A stretch of 64,000 bases of DNA. It comes from Lujinxingia vulgaris. Its GTDB lineage: Bacteria > Myxococcota_A > Bradymonadia > Bradymonadales > Bradymonadaceae. Made by a program: the position numbers and the translations under genes. The notes below the pieces were generated by a model, which did not search any database, was not told the DNA's origin, and worked only from the letters and a program-made list of their open reading frames with translations. Shown here one piece after another: positions 26,896 through 35,995 of the stretch; the first letter of the stretch is position 1; every line of letters begins with the position of its first letter. The stretch is from positions 1-64,000 of the forward strand of contig NZ_VOSL01000053.1 of assembly GCF_007997005.1 (NCBI RefSeq). Direction: 5' to 3'.

Positions 26896-29051
26896 ACCCC
26901 ACCACCACCATCGCCCTGACCGGCTGCAAACCTTCCCCGCTGGCCCACTACCTCAAAGCTCTGGCCATTCTTCGGCTGGTGGCCGAACAGGCCGACCCCG
27001 GCGCCCGCGGGTATTGGAAAGACGACCAGTTTCATCTGGTCAGCCGCCTGTCAAAACCCGAGCTCGTCGCGTTTTTCCTCAATGACTATCAACCATCACC
27101 AATAATCGCGCCGTGGAATAATGGCGGCGGGTTTAATCCAGATGGCCAACGCACGGCCCATGAGACGTTGCAGTCCATCGTGCAAGGACAGTCTCCTCGT
27201 CATGCAAAGCTACGGAATGCCATTCATGTTGGCATGGAACAACGGGATCGACTCGGCATCACAGGCGACGGTGCAGCCTTCGCTCAAAGTGATGACCGAA
27301 AGGCTCCTTTGCTTCAGGCGTGTCGCGCACATCTGGATGATGACGCCCTTGAATGGTTCGATGCTGCCATCGTGCTTTTGGATGATGGGCCTAATTATCC
27401 ACCGATCCTCGGGACAGGGGGCAACGAAGGAAAGCTCGACCTGACGAGCAACTACATGCAACAGCTCAACGAGGTGCTGAACCCGGATTCGGGGTTGCCA
27501 ACCCCTACCGCTGAATCAGCTCTGATCGGGGCGTTTTTTGATCAAACGATTGATGTCCTGACAAAAAATGCCATCGGCCAGTTTTTGCCCGGGTCGGCAG
27601 GGGGCGCAAACAGCGCTGCGGGATTTGACGGCAAGGCCGTCATCAACCCGTGGGATTTCGTTCTCATGATGGAGGGCGCGTTGCTCTTTGCGTCAGCCTC
27701 GTCTCGCCGGCTGGAAAACGTAGGCGGTGGCGCGATGAGCGCACCCTTTACCGTGCGCGCCTCTTCCGTGGGATATGGAAGCTCGAGTTTAGGCGATCTG
27801 ACAAAGTCTCGCGGCGAGGTCTGGTTACCTCTGTGGTCCGAACCGGCTTCCTATGCCGAACTCAGGTCACTCTTTTCAGAAGGACGCGCGACGGTGAATA
27901 AACGCGCAGCCAAGAGTGGTGTCGATTTTGCCCGAGCGGTCGCGTCTCTAGGTGTGGATCGCGGTATCGTCGCGTTCGAGCGGACCGCTTTTCACGAACG
28001 TAACGGCCAGGCCTTTTTTGCTATCCCCCTGGGTCGTGTGCCCGTTGCTCGTAACACTCGCGTCGACCTGCTAAACGCGATCGACTACTGGCTCGATCAC
28101 TTCTTCTACAAGGCTGGCGCAAAGACGGCGCCTGCACGAGTGGTCTCGGCCGCGCGTCGTCTGGAGCAGGCGATCTTCGCGCTGACACAGCAGAACACTG
28201 CTCAGGGCGGCGCACCCTTACTCGGGCTTCTTCTCGCGCTGGGCAACGCGCAGCGCGCGTTGGCTGGCAGTTATGCCTGGAGCAAGGACCCAAAGAATGC
28301 ACTTCGTCCGCTAATCCTCGATGACCCACGGTGGGTGCTCGATGCCTACGATCAGAGCGCTGAGTTTCGCCTGGCTGCGGCGCTAGTCAGCCTGAAAGGC
28401 CGCTTTGGTAAGCCCGGCTCGGCCTCATCCCGGCAACTTCGCCTGCGTGAGCATCTGGAGCCGGTGACACCGCTCAAAACAGGCTGGCGCTGGGCCGAGA
28501 ATCCCTCGCGCGATGTGGTCTGGAATGTCGCCCGTCCCCTGGAGAGCATGCAGGCCATCTTGAAACGTCGCCTCATCCTCGCCAGCCAGACCGGCTGCAC
28601 CCACTGGCCGGACCTCGGGGAACGCAGCGCACGTCTCGAAGACGTCACCGCCTTCATCGAGGGGCGCATCGACGAACAAAAATTCGGGGAGCTGGTGATC
28701 GCGCTGAGCCTGATGAGCGGCATCCCGACCCTTCCTGCATCTGAGCATGACGCCTGGGGGCCGGACGCCATCTACGGTCTCTTAAAACTCTGCTTTGCGG
28801 GCTGGGAGGTGCGCGAGACGAAGGTGCCTATCAACAGCGCCATCATCCATCGTGCGCTGGCCGGCTCCTCCTTTGCGCTGGCCACGGCCAGCCGTCGCCT
28901 TCGCGCCAGCGGCCTGGCGCCGGGCGTCGACGTGGTGCACGCCAGCTCAGCGCAACTTCAGCGGGCCAGCGCGGCGCTGCTCTTCCCGCTGGCGTCTCGC
29001 GACATTGATCGCCTGGCCCGCGCGCTGCTGCGCCCTGAAGAAAGCACCTGA
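26892..29051 (+). CDS. csx17: Csx17 / Cas8-like large subunit of type I-G Cascade
   Basis: This 719-aa protein starts four bases inside cas3 (ATGA overlap). Its start, LTGCKPSPLAHYLKALAILRLVAEQ, is characteristic of the Csx17/GSU0052 family, the large subunit that takes the Cas8 role in subtype I-G. The family is known from gene order and complex composition; I see no catalytic motif. The central portion (about 27080-28150) looks clearly less GC-rich and uses more A/T-ending codons than both ends, suggesting mosaic origin. csb1 follows after 73 bp. Confidence 0.9.
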   Translation: MNPTTTIALTGCKPSPLAHYLKALAILRLVAEQADPGARGYWKDDQFHLVSRLSKPELVAFFLNDYQPSPIIAPWNNGGGFNPDGQRTAHETLQSIVQGQSPRHAKLRNAIHVGMEQRDRLGITGDGAAFAQSDDRKAPLLQACRAHLDDDALEWFDAAIVLLDDGPNYPPILGTGGNEGKLDLTSNYMQQLNEVLNPDSGLPTPTAESALIGAFFDQTIDVLTKNAIGQFLPGSAGGANSAAGFDGKAVINPWDFVLMMEGALLFASASSRRLENVGGGAMSAPFTVRASSVGYGSSSLGDLTKSRGEVWLPLWSEPASYAELRSLFSEGRATVNKRAAKSGVDFARAVASLGVDRGIVAFERTAFHERNGQAFFAIPLGRVPVARNTRVDLLNAIDYWLDHFFYKAGAKTAPARVVSAARRLEQAIFALTQQNTAQGGAPLLGLLLALGNAQRALAGSYAWSKDPKNALRPLILDDPRWVLDAYDQSAEFRLAAALVSLKGRFGKPGSASSRQLRLREHLEPVTPLKTGWRWAENPSRDVVWNVARPLESMQAILKRRLILASQTGCTHWPDLGERSARLEDVTAFIEGRIDEQKFGELVIALSLMSGIPTLPASEHDAWGPDAIYGLLKLCFAGWEVRETKVPINSAIIHRALAGSSFALATASRRLRASGLAPGVDVVHASSAQLQRASAALLFPLASRDIDRLARALLRPEEST

Positions 29052-29124
29052 ATTGTTCAGTCTTTCAAATCACGACCTTTTAACCCCTGTTGATTCACCT
29101 CACACCAACAAAAAGGAGCACACC

Positions 29125-30072
29125 ATGTTCTTCGACCAGCTCGCCAACTCCCCCCGTCTTTTGATCGAAGCCGACCTCAAGCCCATTCAGGGCCATCGCT
29201 TCCAGCCAACCGGCTTCCCGGATCTGGGCGCTGCTACCTACCAGGCCCCCGACGGCACCCAGATGCTTCTGGTGGAGTCGGCCCAGAGCGTGGCTAACCG
29301 CCTGGAGACCACTGCCTGGGATGAAGGGGCCAATGATCTGGTTGAGCCCCTCAAAGGGCTGCCCTACGTCAAGTCTGTCATTAAGGACGGCGTCGAAACC
29401 AATTCGATTCTGGAGGCACATCGTCTAAATTCGCCCTACATCGTCAAAAGCGACGGTTTTAAAACCATCAAAGATGAGATTGGCTTTAACGGCCAACATC
29501 CTTTCGATCGGCGCCGACTGATTGCGGTGCTGGCGAAGTACGACTTCAACAGTTTGTTGCATGGTATTTTCCTTGAGAAGGTCGGCGGTACGGTTCGGCT
29601 CCCTCGTGTCGTCAGCGGGTTCATTGAAGCGCGCAACGTTGGCGTGGCGGCCTACGGTGGCGTGAAGGTCGACCGGGTGCAACCTGGCACCAAGGGAGAT
29701 GAAAAAACCACCCCTTACGGCAAAGCTAAAGAAGGGTTTGGTAACGTCCCTTACCACCGCGAAGACTACACTGGGGAGGTCACGGCCTACTTCAACCTCG
29801 ATCTGGCGCAGATCCGTGGTTACGGGCTTGGCCAGGCTGGTGAGGAGCTCCTGATTGGACTGGCGCTCTACAAGATCCAGCGTTTCTTGCGTGAGGGGCT
29901 TCGTCTTCGTACCGCCTGCGACTTTGACGTCCAAACTCTGCGTGTGACGCGGCCCGAAGGCTACAACCTGCCGGAGATCGCTCAGCTGGAAGAGGCGATG
30001 CCGAAGCTGATCGAGGCCGCCTCCGATCTCTTTGCCGACGAGCCCGTTACTGTCGTTCACTTCAAGAAGTGA
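29125..30072 (+). CDS. csb1: Csb1 / Cas7 backbone subunit (GSU0053 family)
   Basis: This 315-aa RAMP protein is the repeated backbone subunit that should coat the crRNA in the I-G Cascade. Family-like segments are LVESAQSVANRLE near the N-terminus, LNSPYI, FNSLLHGIFLEK, RLPRVVSGFIEARNV and FGNVPYHREDYTG. An in-frame upstream extension is open, but GGAG sits 6 nt before the ATG at 29125, and known members start with a short sequence like this one. It lies between csx17 and csb2, and its stop overlaps or abuts the csb2 start region. Confidence 0.92.
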   Translation: MFFDQLANSPRLLIEADLKPIQGHRFQPTGFPDLGAATYQAPDGTQMLLVESAQSVANRLETTAWDEGANDLVEPLKGLPYVKSVIKDGVETNSILEAHRLNSPYIVKSDGFKTIKDEIGFNGQHPFDRRRLIAVLAKYDFNSLLHGIFLEKVGGTVRLPRVVSGFIEARNVGVAAYGGVKVDRVQPGTKGDEKTTPYGKAKEGFGNVPYHREDYTGEVTAYFNLDLAQIRGYGLGQAGEELLIGLALYKIQRFLREGLRLRTACDFDVQTLRVTRPEGYNLPEIAQLEEAMPKLIEAASDLFADEPVTVVHFKK

Positions 30073-30080
30073 GAATGCCC

Positions 30081-31724
30081 ATGACCAGCCAACTTACACT
30101 GGCGTTGCGCTACACTGCAGGGCATGTGCACGCCACCCCCTGGGACCGTCAGGTCAATGAGGGGGTGGTGGAGTGGCCGCCATCGCCCTGGCGTCTGTTG
30201 CGCGCGCTGATCAGCGTGCGGCACTTCAGCGCCCGCGACGAGGTCTCTGAAAAGGAGCTCGGCGAGCTTGTGGATGCCTTGAGCCATACAGCCCCCCTCT
30301 GGCAGCTGCCGGAGGTGGTGCAGGCGCATACGCGTCATTACATGCGTATCGACGAAAAGCGGCCTTATGAGAACTCTACGACCAAGGTCTTTGACAACTT
30401 TCTCGTTGTTGACCGCGACGCGATCGTGATCGCCCATTGGCCCGATGTTGATCTCTCGCCAGGCGCGCTGGACGCGCTCGATACGTTGCTGCCTCGCATC
30501 GCCTATCTCGGTCGTGCGGAGTCCTGGGTAAACATTGAGCGTCTCTCCACGTTGCCCGAAAACTTCGCGCCTAACGCCGGGCCTGCCGGCGCGTTTGAAG
30601 CGTCGGTGGGCAGCGAGTCGTCGCGTCAGCTGATGCCGCTCACTCCTGACGAGCTCAGCTACTGGCGCGAGGGCTACCGCGAGGCGATGCTTCAACGTCA
30701 GCTTGACGAGGATCGTCAAAAAGCCATCGCGAAGGGCAAAGACCCCGAGAAGGTCAAGCTCTCCAAAAAGAAACGTCAGAATATTGAGGACGCGCTCCCT
30801 ACCTCGGTGGTCGGTGTGCTCAGCGCCGAGACCGATGTGTTGCAGAAGGCGGGCTGGAGTCAGCCCCCGGGCTCGCGTTGGGTGGATATCGTGCGACCAC
30901 CCATCAAGAGCTGGCTGCCGCCGAAGGTGCCAGCGCCAAAAGTGATGGGTGCGCCGACGGTGGCGCGTTACGCCGTGGTCAGCCAGGTGCCGCCTCGCCT
31001 GACCACCGCGCTTTATCAGTGCGAAAAACTGCATAAGGCGCTGGCCAGCCGCACCGACGACAACATCACGCTCACCGGTGTCGATGCGCTGGGGCGACCG
31101 CTTAAGGGGCATCAACACGCCTTTGTGTTCGCGGAAGCCAACGACCCGGTCACCGACCGTATTACGCACCTCAATGTCTGGGCGCCTGCTGGCTTCAATG
31201 AGCAGGCCCAACGCCGGGTGCTGGACAGCGTACAGCGCCTCTGGGGCAAGGATGGCCACGATCTGCAGCTGATCTTGCTGGGCGTGGGTACGCCGGAGGA
31301 CTTTGGTGGATTCAACGCCCGCGCCGGTCAGGCTCCTATCTATGGGGAGTCAAAGGTCTGGCGTTCGCTTACGCCTTTTGTGGGCACGCGCCATCCCAAA
31401 CGCCGCAAATCCGGTGAGCCGAAGGTGGATGCGCGCGGGCTAACGATCGGCGGTGATGCGCATGACTTGCTGCGCCTGCTCAAGCTCCAGGGCTTTCCCG
31501 AGGTTAAGAGCATTGCGCCACTGGACGCGCTGAACATCGCCGGGCGTAAGGTGCGCTGGCTGGAGTTCGCGACCCGACGCTCGCGTGGCGGCGGTAAGCG
31601 TGGTCCGAACCACGGCGCTGGCTTTGCGATCGAGTTTGCCGAGCCGGTGCGCGGTCCGATCGCAGTGGGTTACGGCGCCCACTTCGGGCTGGGGCTATTC
31701 AGCCCGGTGGAGGTGACCGGCTAA
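30081..31724 (+). CDS. csb2: Csb2 / Cas5-Cas6 fusion (GSU0054 family)
   Basis: This 547-aa protein of the I-G system combines a Cas5-like part with a Cas6-like crRNA-processing part. The N-terminus LTLALRYTAGHVHATPW followed by NEGVVEWPPSPWRLLRAL is the family hallmark. The C-terminus ends in a glycine-rich RAMP loop (AVGYGAHFGLGLFSP). As the only Cas6 candidate in the window, it probably cuts the repeats of the 131-repeat array for both the I-G and type III complexes (inference). Starts at 30069 (GTG), 30075 and 30081 are all in frame; 30081 matches the usual family N-terminus and has GAG upstream. Confidence 0.9.
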   Translation: MTSQLTLALRYTAGHVHATPWDRQVNEGVVEWPPSPWRLLRALISVRHFSARDEVSEKELGELVDALSHTAPLWQLPEVVQAHTRHYMRIDEKRPYENSTTKVFDNFLVVDRDAIVIAHWPDVDLSPGALDALDTLLPRIAYLGRAESWVNIERLSTLPENFAPNAGPAGAFEASVGSESSRQLMPLTPDELSYWREGYREAMLQRQLDEDRQKAIAKGKDPEKVKLSKKKRQNIEDALPTSVVGVLSAETDVLQKAGWSQPPGSRWVDIVRPPIKSWLPPKVPAPKVMGAPTVARYAVVSQVPPRLTTALYQCEKLHKALASRTDDNITLTGVDALGRPLKGHQHAFVFAEANDPVTDRITHLNVWAPAGFNEQAQRRVLDSVQRLWGKDGHDLQLILLGVGTPEDFGGFNARAGQAPIYGESKVWRSLTPFVGTRHPKRRKSGEPKVDARGLTIGGDAHDLLRLLKLQGFPEVKSIAPLDALNIAGRKVRWLEFATRRSRGGGKRGPNHGAGFAIEFAEPVRGPIAVGYGAHFGLGLFSPVEVTG

Positions 31725-31749
31725 GTTCAACGATGTGGGGGGATGGTCT

Positions 31750-31806
31750 TTGACAGTGCGTACGTAGGGAACAGACACGTGACAACCGGTCTGATTCACT
31801 ACGTAC
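31750..31806 (+). promoter_or_regulatory. Possible internal promoter and palindrome before cas4-cas1
   Basis: The 137-bp gap between csb2 and cas4-cas1 holds a perfect TTGACA (31750-31755). It also holds an 8-bp inverted repeat, GTACGTAG at 31760-31767 and CTACGTAC at 31799-31806. No good -10 box is at the standard distance. The adaptation genes may therefore have a separate, regulated transcript. This is a weak call. Confidence 0.35.
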
Positions 31807-31861
31807 ACAATAGCAATCGGGGCGGGGGCCCGGGTTCGGCGTCAGACAGGAGAGGTATGCG

Positions 31862-33556
31862 ATGAGAAGTTCCTTCGACGATCCTTTGCAGCTCCGGGCG
31901 GTTAACGCTCATGTCTTTTGCCCGCGACTTTTCTGGCTGGAGTACGTGGCCGGAGAGTTCGTGGATAATGCCCACACTCTGGAGGGCAGCCATGTGCATC
32001 GCCGGGTTGATCAACCCGGAGGGTCCATGCCCGCACCCCAGGCTTCGGATGAGGCTTCGAAGAATAAGGGTGATGACCCGTGGCACACCCGCTCGCTCTG
32101 GCTCAGCGACGATACGTTGGGGCTCACCGGCAAGCTCGATCTGGTGGATCTTGTCGAGGAGGGCCGGGTGATGCCGGTCGATACCAAGAAGGGTAAGCCC
32201 ACCCGGGACGGTGCGCTTTGGGAAGCCGATCGCGCTCAGCTCACCTTGCAGGCGCTCTTGCTCAAGGCGCAGGGCTATCAGGTGGCGTCGATCGCGGCCT
32301 GGTACCACGGAAGCCGCCAGCGGGTGGTCGAAGCGTTAACGCCAGAGATGGAGACCTGGGCGCTGGGGCACGCGATGTCTGCGCGTCATACGCGTTCGCT
32401 CGATAAGCCTCCGGCGCCCCTGGTGGATGCCCCCCAATGCCGCGGGTGCTCGCTCAACGGGGTGTGTCTGCCCGATGAGGTCAACGCGCTTACTGGTGGC
32501 GGCGAACATGAGGAGGGAGAGATCCGTCGCGTGTTGGTACCGGACCATGACGCGGTGCCCGTATACGTCACCGAGGGTGGGACGAGGGTCGGTCTTAAAC
32601 AAAATATGTTGAAAATCACGCCGCGTCGGGGCTCGGAGATGAAACCTGCGGAGGTGGGGCTTGGCGCGATGAGTCAGCTCAACCTGATGGGAGGTGTGCA
32701 GATCACCACCCAGGCGATGCAGGCGCTCCTTCGCAGGGATGTGCCCGTGAGTTTCTTCTCGTATGGCGGCTTTTATTACGGACGCACGCAGAGCGCGACG
32801 AGCCGCAACGTGAGGGTGCGCATCGCGCAGTTCAAGCATGCGGACTCCGAGGTGGCGCTCAGCATCGCCCGGGCGTTGATCGCCGATAAACTCTACAACG
32901 CCCGGGTCTTTTTGAGGCGCCATCTGCCCGAAGGGCCGGAGTCGAAACGCGCGCTGCGCAAGCTCACGCGCATTCGCAAGAAGGCGGAGAAGGCCGAGAG
33001 TGTCGAGCAGTTGCTGGGTTATGAAGGGGAGGGCGCGCGTCAGTACTGGGCCCACTTCGACGCCTTAATGCAGGGTGCCGATGAGGCCTGGGCGATGCAG
33101 GGGCGTAATCGCAGACCTCCGCGCGATCCTGTGAATGCGATGCTTTCTTTTGGCTATGCGTTGCTCGTGAAAGATGCGCAGCTGGCCGTGGAGGCCGCCG
33201 GGCTGGATGCTTATCTGGGCGTTTATCACACCGCGCACCACGGTCGTCCTTCGATGGCGCTGGATCTGATGGAGCCTTTTCGGCGGCTGATCGTGGATTC
33301 GGCGGTGTATCTGATGGTGCGCCGCGGTGAGGTGAGCCCTGAGAACTTCGTGCGCAGTGGGCAGGCCGTGGCGATGAAGACCGGTGCACGCAAAGCGCTG
33401 ATCGCCGCCTATGAGCGGCGGATGGCCGAGAGCGTGATTCACCCTCTTTTCGGCTACGCGATCTCCTACCGACGCATCATCGCCGTTCAGGCCAGGCTGC
33501 TCGCACGGGTGCTCACCGGAGAGATTGCAGCGATGCCGAATTTTCGCACGCGTTGA
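31862..33556 (+). CDS. cas4-cas1: Cas4-Cas1 fusion adaptation protein
   Basis: This 564-aa fusion is typical of subtype I-G. The Cas4 half (1-215) has the iron-sulphur cysteines C20 (FCPRLFW) and the C-terminal cluster CRGCSLNGVC, plus the RecB-type nuclease residues in LTGKLDLVDL and PVDTKKGK. The Cas1 integrase half follows, with the catalytic glutamate in YEGEGARQYW, the conserved NAMLSFGYALL and the metal-binding His and acidic residues in HHGRPSMALDLMEPFR. Cas4 trims prespacers and sets PAM orientation; Cas1 with Cas2 inserts them at the leader end. cas2 follows after 48 bp. Both domains look intact. Confidence 0.95.
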   Translation: MRSSFDDPLQLRAVNAHVFCPRLFWLEYVAGEFVDNAHTLEGSHVHRRVDQPGGSMPAPQASDEASKNKGDDPWHTRSLWLSDDTLGLTGKLDLVDLVEEGRVMPVDTKKGKPTRDGALWEADRAQLTLQALLLKAQGYQVASIAAWYHGSRQRVVEALTPEMETWALGHAMSARHTRSLDKPPAPLVDAPQCRGCSLNGVCLPDEVNALTGGGEHEEGEIRRVLVPDHDAVPVYVTEGGTRVGLKQNMLKITPRRGSEMKPAEVGLGAMSQLNLMGGVQITTQAMQALLRRDVPVSFFSYGGFYYGRTQSATSRNVRVRIAQFKHADSEVALSIARALIADKLYNARVFLRRHLPEGPESKRALRKLTRIRKKAEKAESVEQLLGYEGEGARQYWAHFDALMQGADEAWAMQGRNRRPPRDPVNAMLSFGYALLVKDAQLAVEAAGLDAYLGVYHTAHHGRPSMALDLMEPFRRLIVDSAVYLMVRRGEVSPENFVRSGQAVAMKTGARKALIAAYERRMAESVIHPLFGYAISYRRIIAVQARLLARVLTGEIAAMPNFRTR

Positions 33557-33604
33557 GTTCCATGTTTGGTGACGCACCGTGTGTGCAACGAGAGAGGAGA
33601 AGCC

Positions 33605-33907
33605 ATGACCTCGACAAAAGTACGTCTCTTCATCATCACCTACGACATCACGGACGATAAAAGGCTGCGCAAGGTCTTTGAGTATCTCAAGCAATGGGGC
33701 CAGCACGTGCAGTATTCGGTCTTTGCCTGCGCGCTGGGACCGACGAGCCTGGCGACGGTGAAGACGGAGCTCGACGCCCTGATTCATCATGACGACGACC
33801 AGGTGCTCTTTTTCGATCTGGGAGCGGAGGCCAGCCGGGCCCAGCGGGCGATCGATTATCTGGGCGTGCCTTTTGGACCCAAACAACGCAAAGCGATTGT
33901 GCTCTAA
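33605..33907 (+). CDS. cas2: Cas2 adaptation protein
   Basis: This 100-aa ferredoxin-fold protein has the conserved start LFIITYDITDDKRLRKV and WGQHVQYSVFACAL, matching Cas2. It bridges two Cas1 dimers during spacer integration. The ATG at 33605 has GAGGAG upstream; longer in-frame extensions are not needed. It is the last gene of the cas operon. Confidence 0.95.
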   Translation: MTSTKVRLFIITYDITDDKRLRKVFEYLKQWGQHVQYSVFACALGPTSLATVKTELDALIHHDDDQVLFFDLGAEASRAQRAIDYLGVPFGPKQRKAIVL

Positions 33908-33913
33908 AACCAA

Positions 33914-33945
33914 AAGAGCCGGCTCCTGGTGAGGAGCCGGCTCTT
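33914..33945. terminator. Bidirectional terminator between cas2 and the 33972 gene
   Basis: A perfect 14-bp stem (33914-33927 with 33932-33945) has a 4-nt loop and lies between convergent stops. The A run on its left gives a T run for the minus strand; the plus-strand tail has only CTTCC. Confidence 0.85.
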
Positions 33946-33971
33946 CCATATAAATCGCGTGCGTGGGCGTA

Positions 33972-34883
33972 TCAGTTCATATCACGCAGATCGTGGGTGC
34001 CGGGCCGGGCTGGCTCGACCGCTGGTTTTTCGTCGGTGAGTGGCGCAGGCACCGGGGCCGGCTCGTCGCCTTGAGTCGGATCAAGAAGTTTGACGTCCGC
34101 CTTCGGGCCTCCTTCCAGATGTTTATCACCGACGTCGGGCTCGGTGGTCTCTTCCGAGCTCGTGCGCGTTTTACGGGGCTGCGCCTGAGCCTGCGCATGG
34201 TTCAGGTTGGCCAGCAGCCGGCGCTTATCGTTCTCACTCAGGCTGGAGAGCTCCACGACGTTGACCAACGAGGTGGTGACTTTGATCCATTGGAAACGCG
34301 CCTGACGAAGATCGCTGGCGCTGATCCGGGTGGTATCATCTTCGCCCTGGAGCTCGGCACGACGTGCGGTCAACACGTTCATGCGCTGCCCGATCGCCAC
34401 GTATTCGTCGACCAGCGCGTTGAGATCTTCGCCATCGAAGAGTACCCGGCCCAACGTGTCGCGCAGCGGGGCGTCAAGACGATCTTCGACGCGCAGCGCG
34501 TGGCCCGCCTGATCGCGGTAGGCGCTGTTGATCACGCTGAGACCATCGGGAAGCACCACGGCGCGAGCGGTCTCAATGGGGCGTTGTTCACGAGGCGTCT
34601 GGCAGAGATGCGCCGCGAAGGTGAACCCCGCGTCCAGCGCGCGGCAGATCGCGTTGTGACGCTCGCTGCACTCTTTGAGCTCATCGCCAATCTCCTTGAG
34701 CTCACGGGCGCACTCTCCCTCCTGACGGGTCAGAAAGATCAGGTCGCGGTTGGCGGCTTCGATCGGGGCGATAAAAGGCGCCACCATCGGATCGCTCTCG
34801 AAGATTTTGCGTTTCTCCGGGCTGTTCAAGAGATCCTCAAACACGGCGATCATCGACGGGCTGTTCAGGTTGGCAAGCGACAT
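33972..34883 (-). CDS. Uncharacterised helical protein between cas2 and the CRISPR array
   Basis: This 303-aa protein has no signal peptide and no family that I recognise. The first 230 residues are mostly helical with heptad-like charged stretches (EGECARELKEIGDELKECSERHNAI); the last 80 are a disordered, acidic Pro/Thr/Glu tail. One sextet, RDQAGH near residue 129, fits the RxxxxH pattern of HEPN nucleases, but a six-residue match is weak. GAGGAG lies upstream of the ATG. It converges on cas2 and is transcribed away from the repeat tract. A role in CRISPR biology is only suggested by position. Confidence 0.6.
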   Translation of the reverse strand: MSLANLNSPSMIAVFEDLLNSPEKRKIFESDPMVAPFIAPIEAANRDLIFLTRQEGECARELKEIGDELKECSERHNAICRALDAGFTFAAHLCQTPREQRPIETARAVVLPDGLSVINSAYRDQAGHALRVEDRLDAPLRDTLGRVLFDGEDLNALVDEYVAIGQRMNVLTARRAELQGEDDTTRISASDLRQARFQWIKVTTSLVNVVELSSLSENDKRRLLANLNHAQAQAQPRKTRTSSEETTEPDVGDKHLEGGPKADVKLLDPTQGDEPAPVPAPLTDEKPAVEPARPGTHDLRDMN

Positions 34884-35448
34884 AAAAATCTCCTCAGGTG
34901 TCGTGTCTTACCAGGCTCCACGCGAACCTGTGATGGCAAGACGAGAGTTTGGGTAACTTCGCACACAGAAAACACCGGACCACCCGACGCTTTCGTCTGT
35001 GCGAAGCGACTGCTCTCGGTCCCCCGATACGACATGAGGCTACGCGTTGGGTTCACGCCAGATGAGGATCTCCATCACATCCAAAAGATCCGACCGACAA
35101 CGCGTGTATAACGGCGACATCCCCCCAGGTATAGTGGGGGCACCACCCTGCTTTCGCAGCACTCTAAGAACCGAATGATTAAAACGTGCCAGAACTCCGA
35201 TCCACGGTCAACGCGATGAGAGCTGCCAGCTGAGATGACCGCCTCAGGCGTCATCTTTCCCATTCGGCTCTGAGCGTTGAGTGGTTGGAGGAGGATAAAA
35301 GGTGCCTGAATGCGTGCGATGCATGTGCGGGAGGAGAACCACCCTATGCACGATACCCTCAGACAACTCTCTAAGGTGGCTGAACGTGGCCCGGGCCACC
35401 TTGAGAGACCTCGGCAGGTCGTACGTTTCGTCCGAGGGTATCATCCGT
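34884..35448. other. Intergenic region upstream of the 85-bp repeat tract
   Basis: No convincing gene is seen. Short hairpins occur: a GC palindrome near 35122-35141, and a longer one at about 35369-35407 whose arms are AAGGTGGC and GCCACCTT. The first 80 bp probably contain the promoter of the 33972-34883 gene. Confidence 0.5.
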
Positions 35449-35995
35449 GACCTCTGGGAGGTGTTTGAAGAAGGAGCGGGGTATGTGTGTGGACCTCCGG
35501 GAGGTGTCAAAAGTAGTCCGGGGCATCAAGAAGGACCTCTGTGAGGTGTTAAAAGAAGGCGCGGGGTACGTGTGAGGACCTCTGAGAGGTGTCAAAAGTA
35601 GTCCGGGTCATCGAGAAGGACCTCTGAGAGGTGTTAGAAGAAGTGGCGAGGTATGTGTGTGGATCTCCGTGAGGTCTCAAAAGTAGTCCAGCGTATTGAA
35701 AAGGACCTCTGGGAGGTGTTTGAAGAAGGCGTCGGGTATGTGTGAGGACCTCTGAGAGGTGTCAAAATTAGTCTGGAGCATCGAGAAGGACCTCTGTGAG
35801 GTGTTAAAAGAAGGCGCGGGGTATGTGTGAGGACCTCTGTGAGGTGTCAAAAGTAGTCCGGGTCATCGCCAGGGACCTCTGGGAGGTGTTTGAAGAAGGG
35901 GCGGGGTATGTGTGTGGACCTCTGTGAGGTCGAAGTATTAGTCCGGGGTATCGAGAAGGACCTCTGTGAGGTGTTTGAAGAAGACCGAGCCTACT
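35449..35995. repeat. 85-bp tandem repeat with 13 phased palindromes
   Basis: About 6.4 copies of a unit of exactly 85 bp. Each unit carries two copies of ACCTC-NNN-GAGGT, beginning at 35450, 35493, 35535, 35578, 35620, 35663, 35705, 35748, 35790, 35833, 35875, 35918 and 35960. The spacing alternates 43 and 42 bp with no indel. Links between palindromes also repeat (TTTGAAGAAGG-GCGGGGTATGTGTG and TCAAAAGTAGTCCGGG). The unit length is not a multiple of three and no frame is conserved, so it is non-coding. One palindrome (35663) has one changed arm base. Confidence 0.95.

Noticed and set aside
35244-35595. Small frames of 74-88 aa over the 85-bp repeat tract
   Set aside because: The period is not a multiple of three, so the frame changes in each unit; no start signals.
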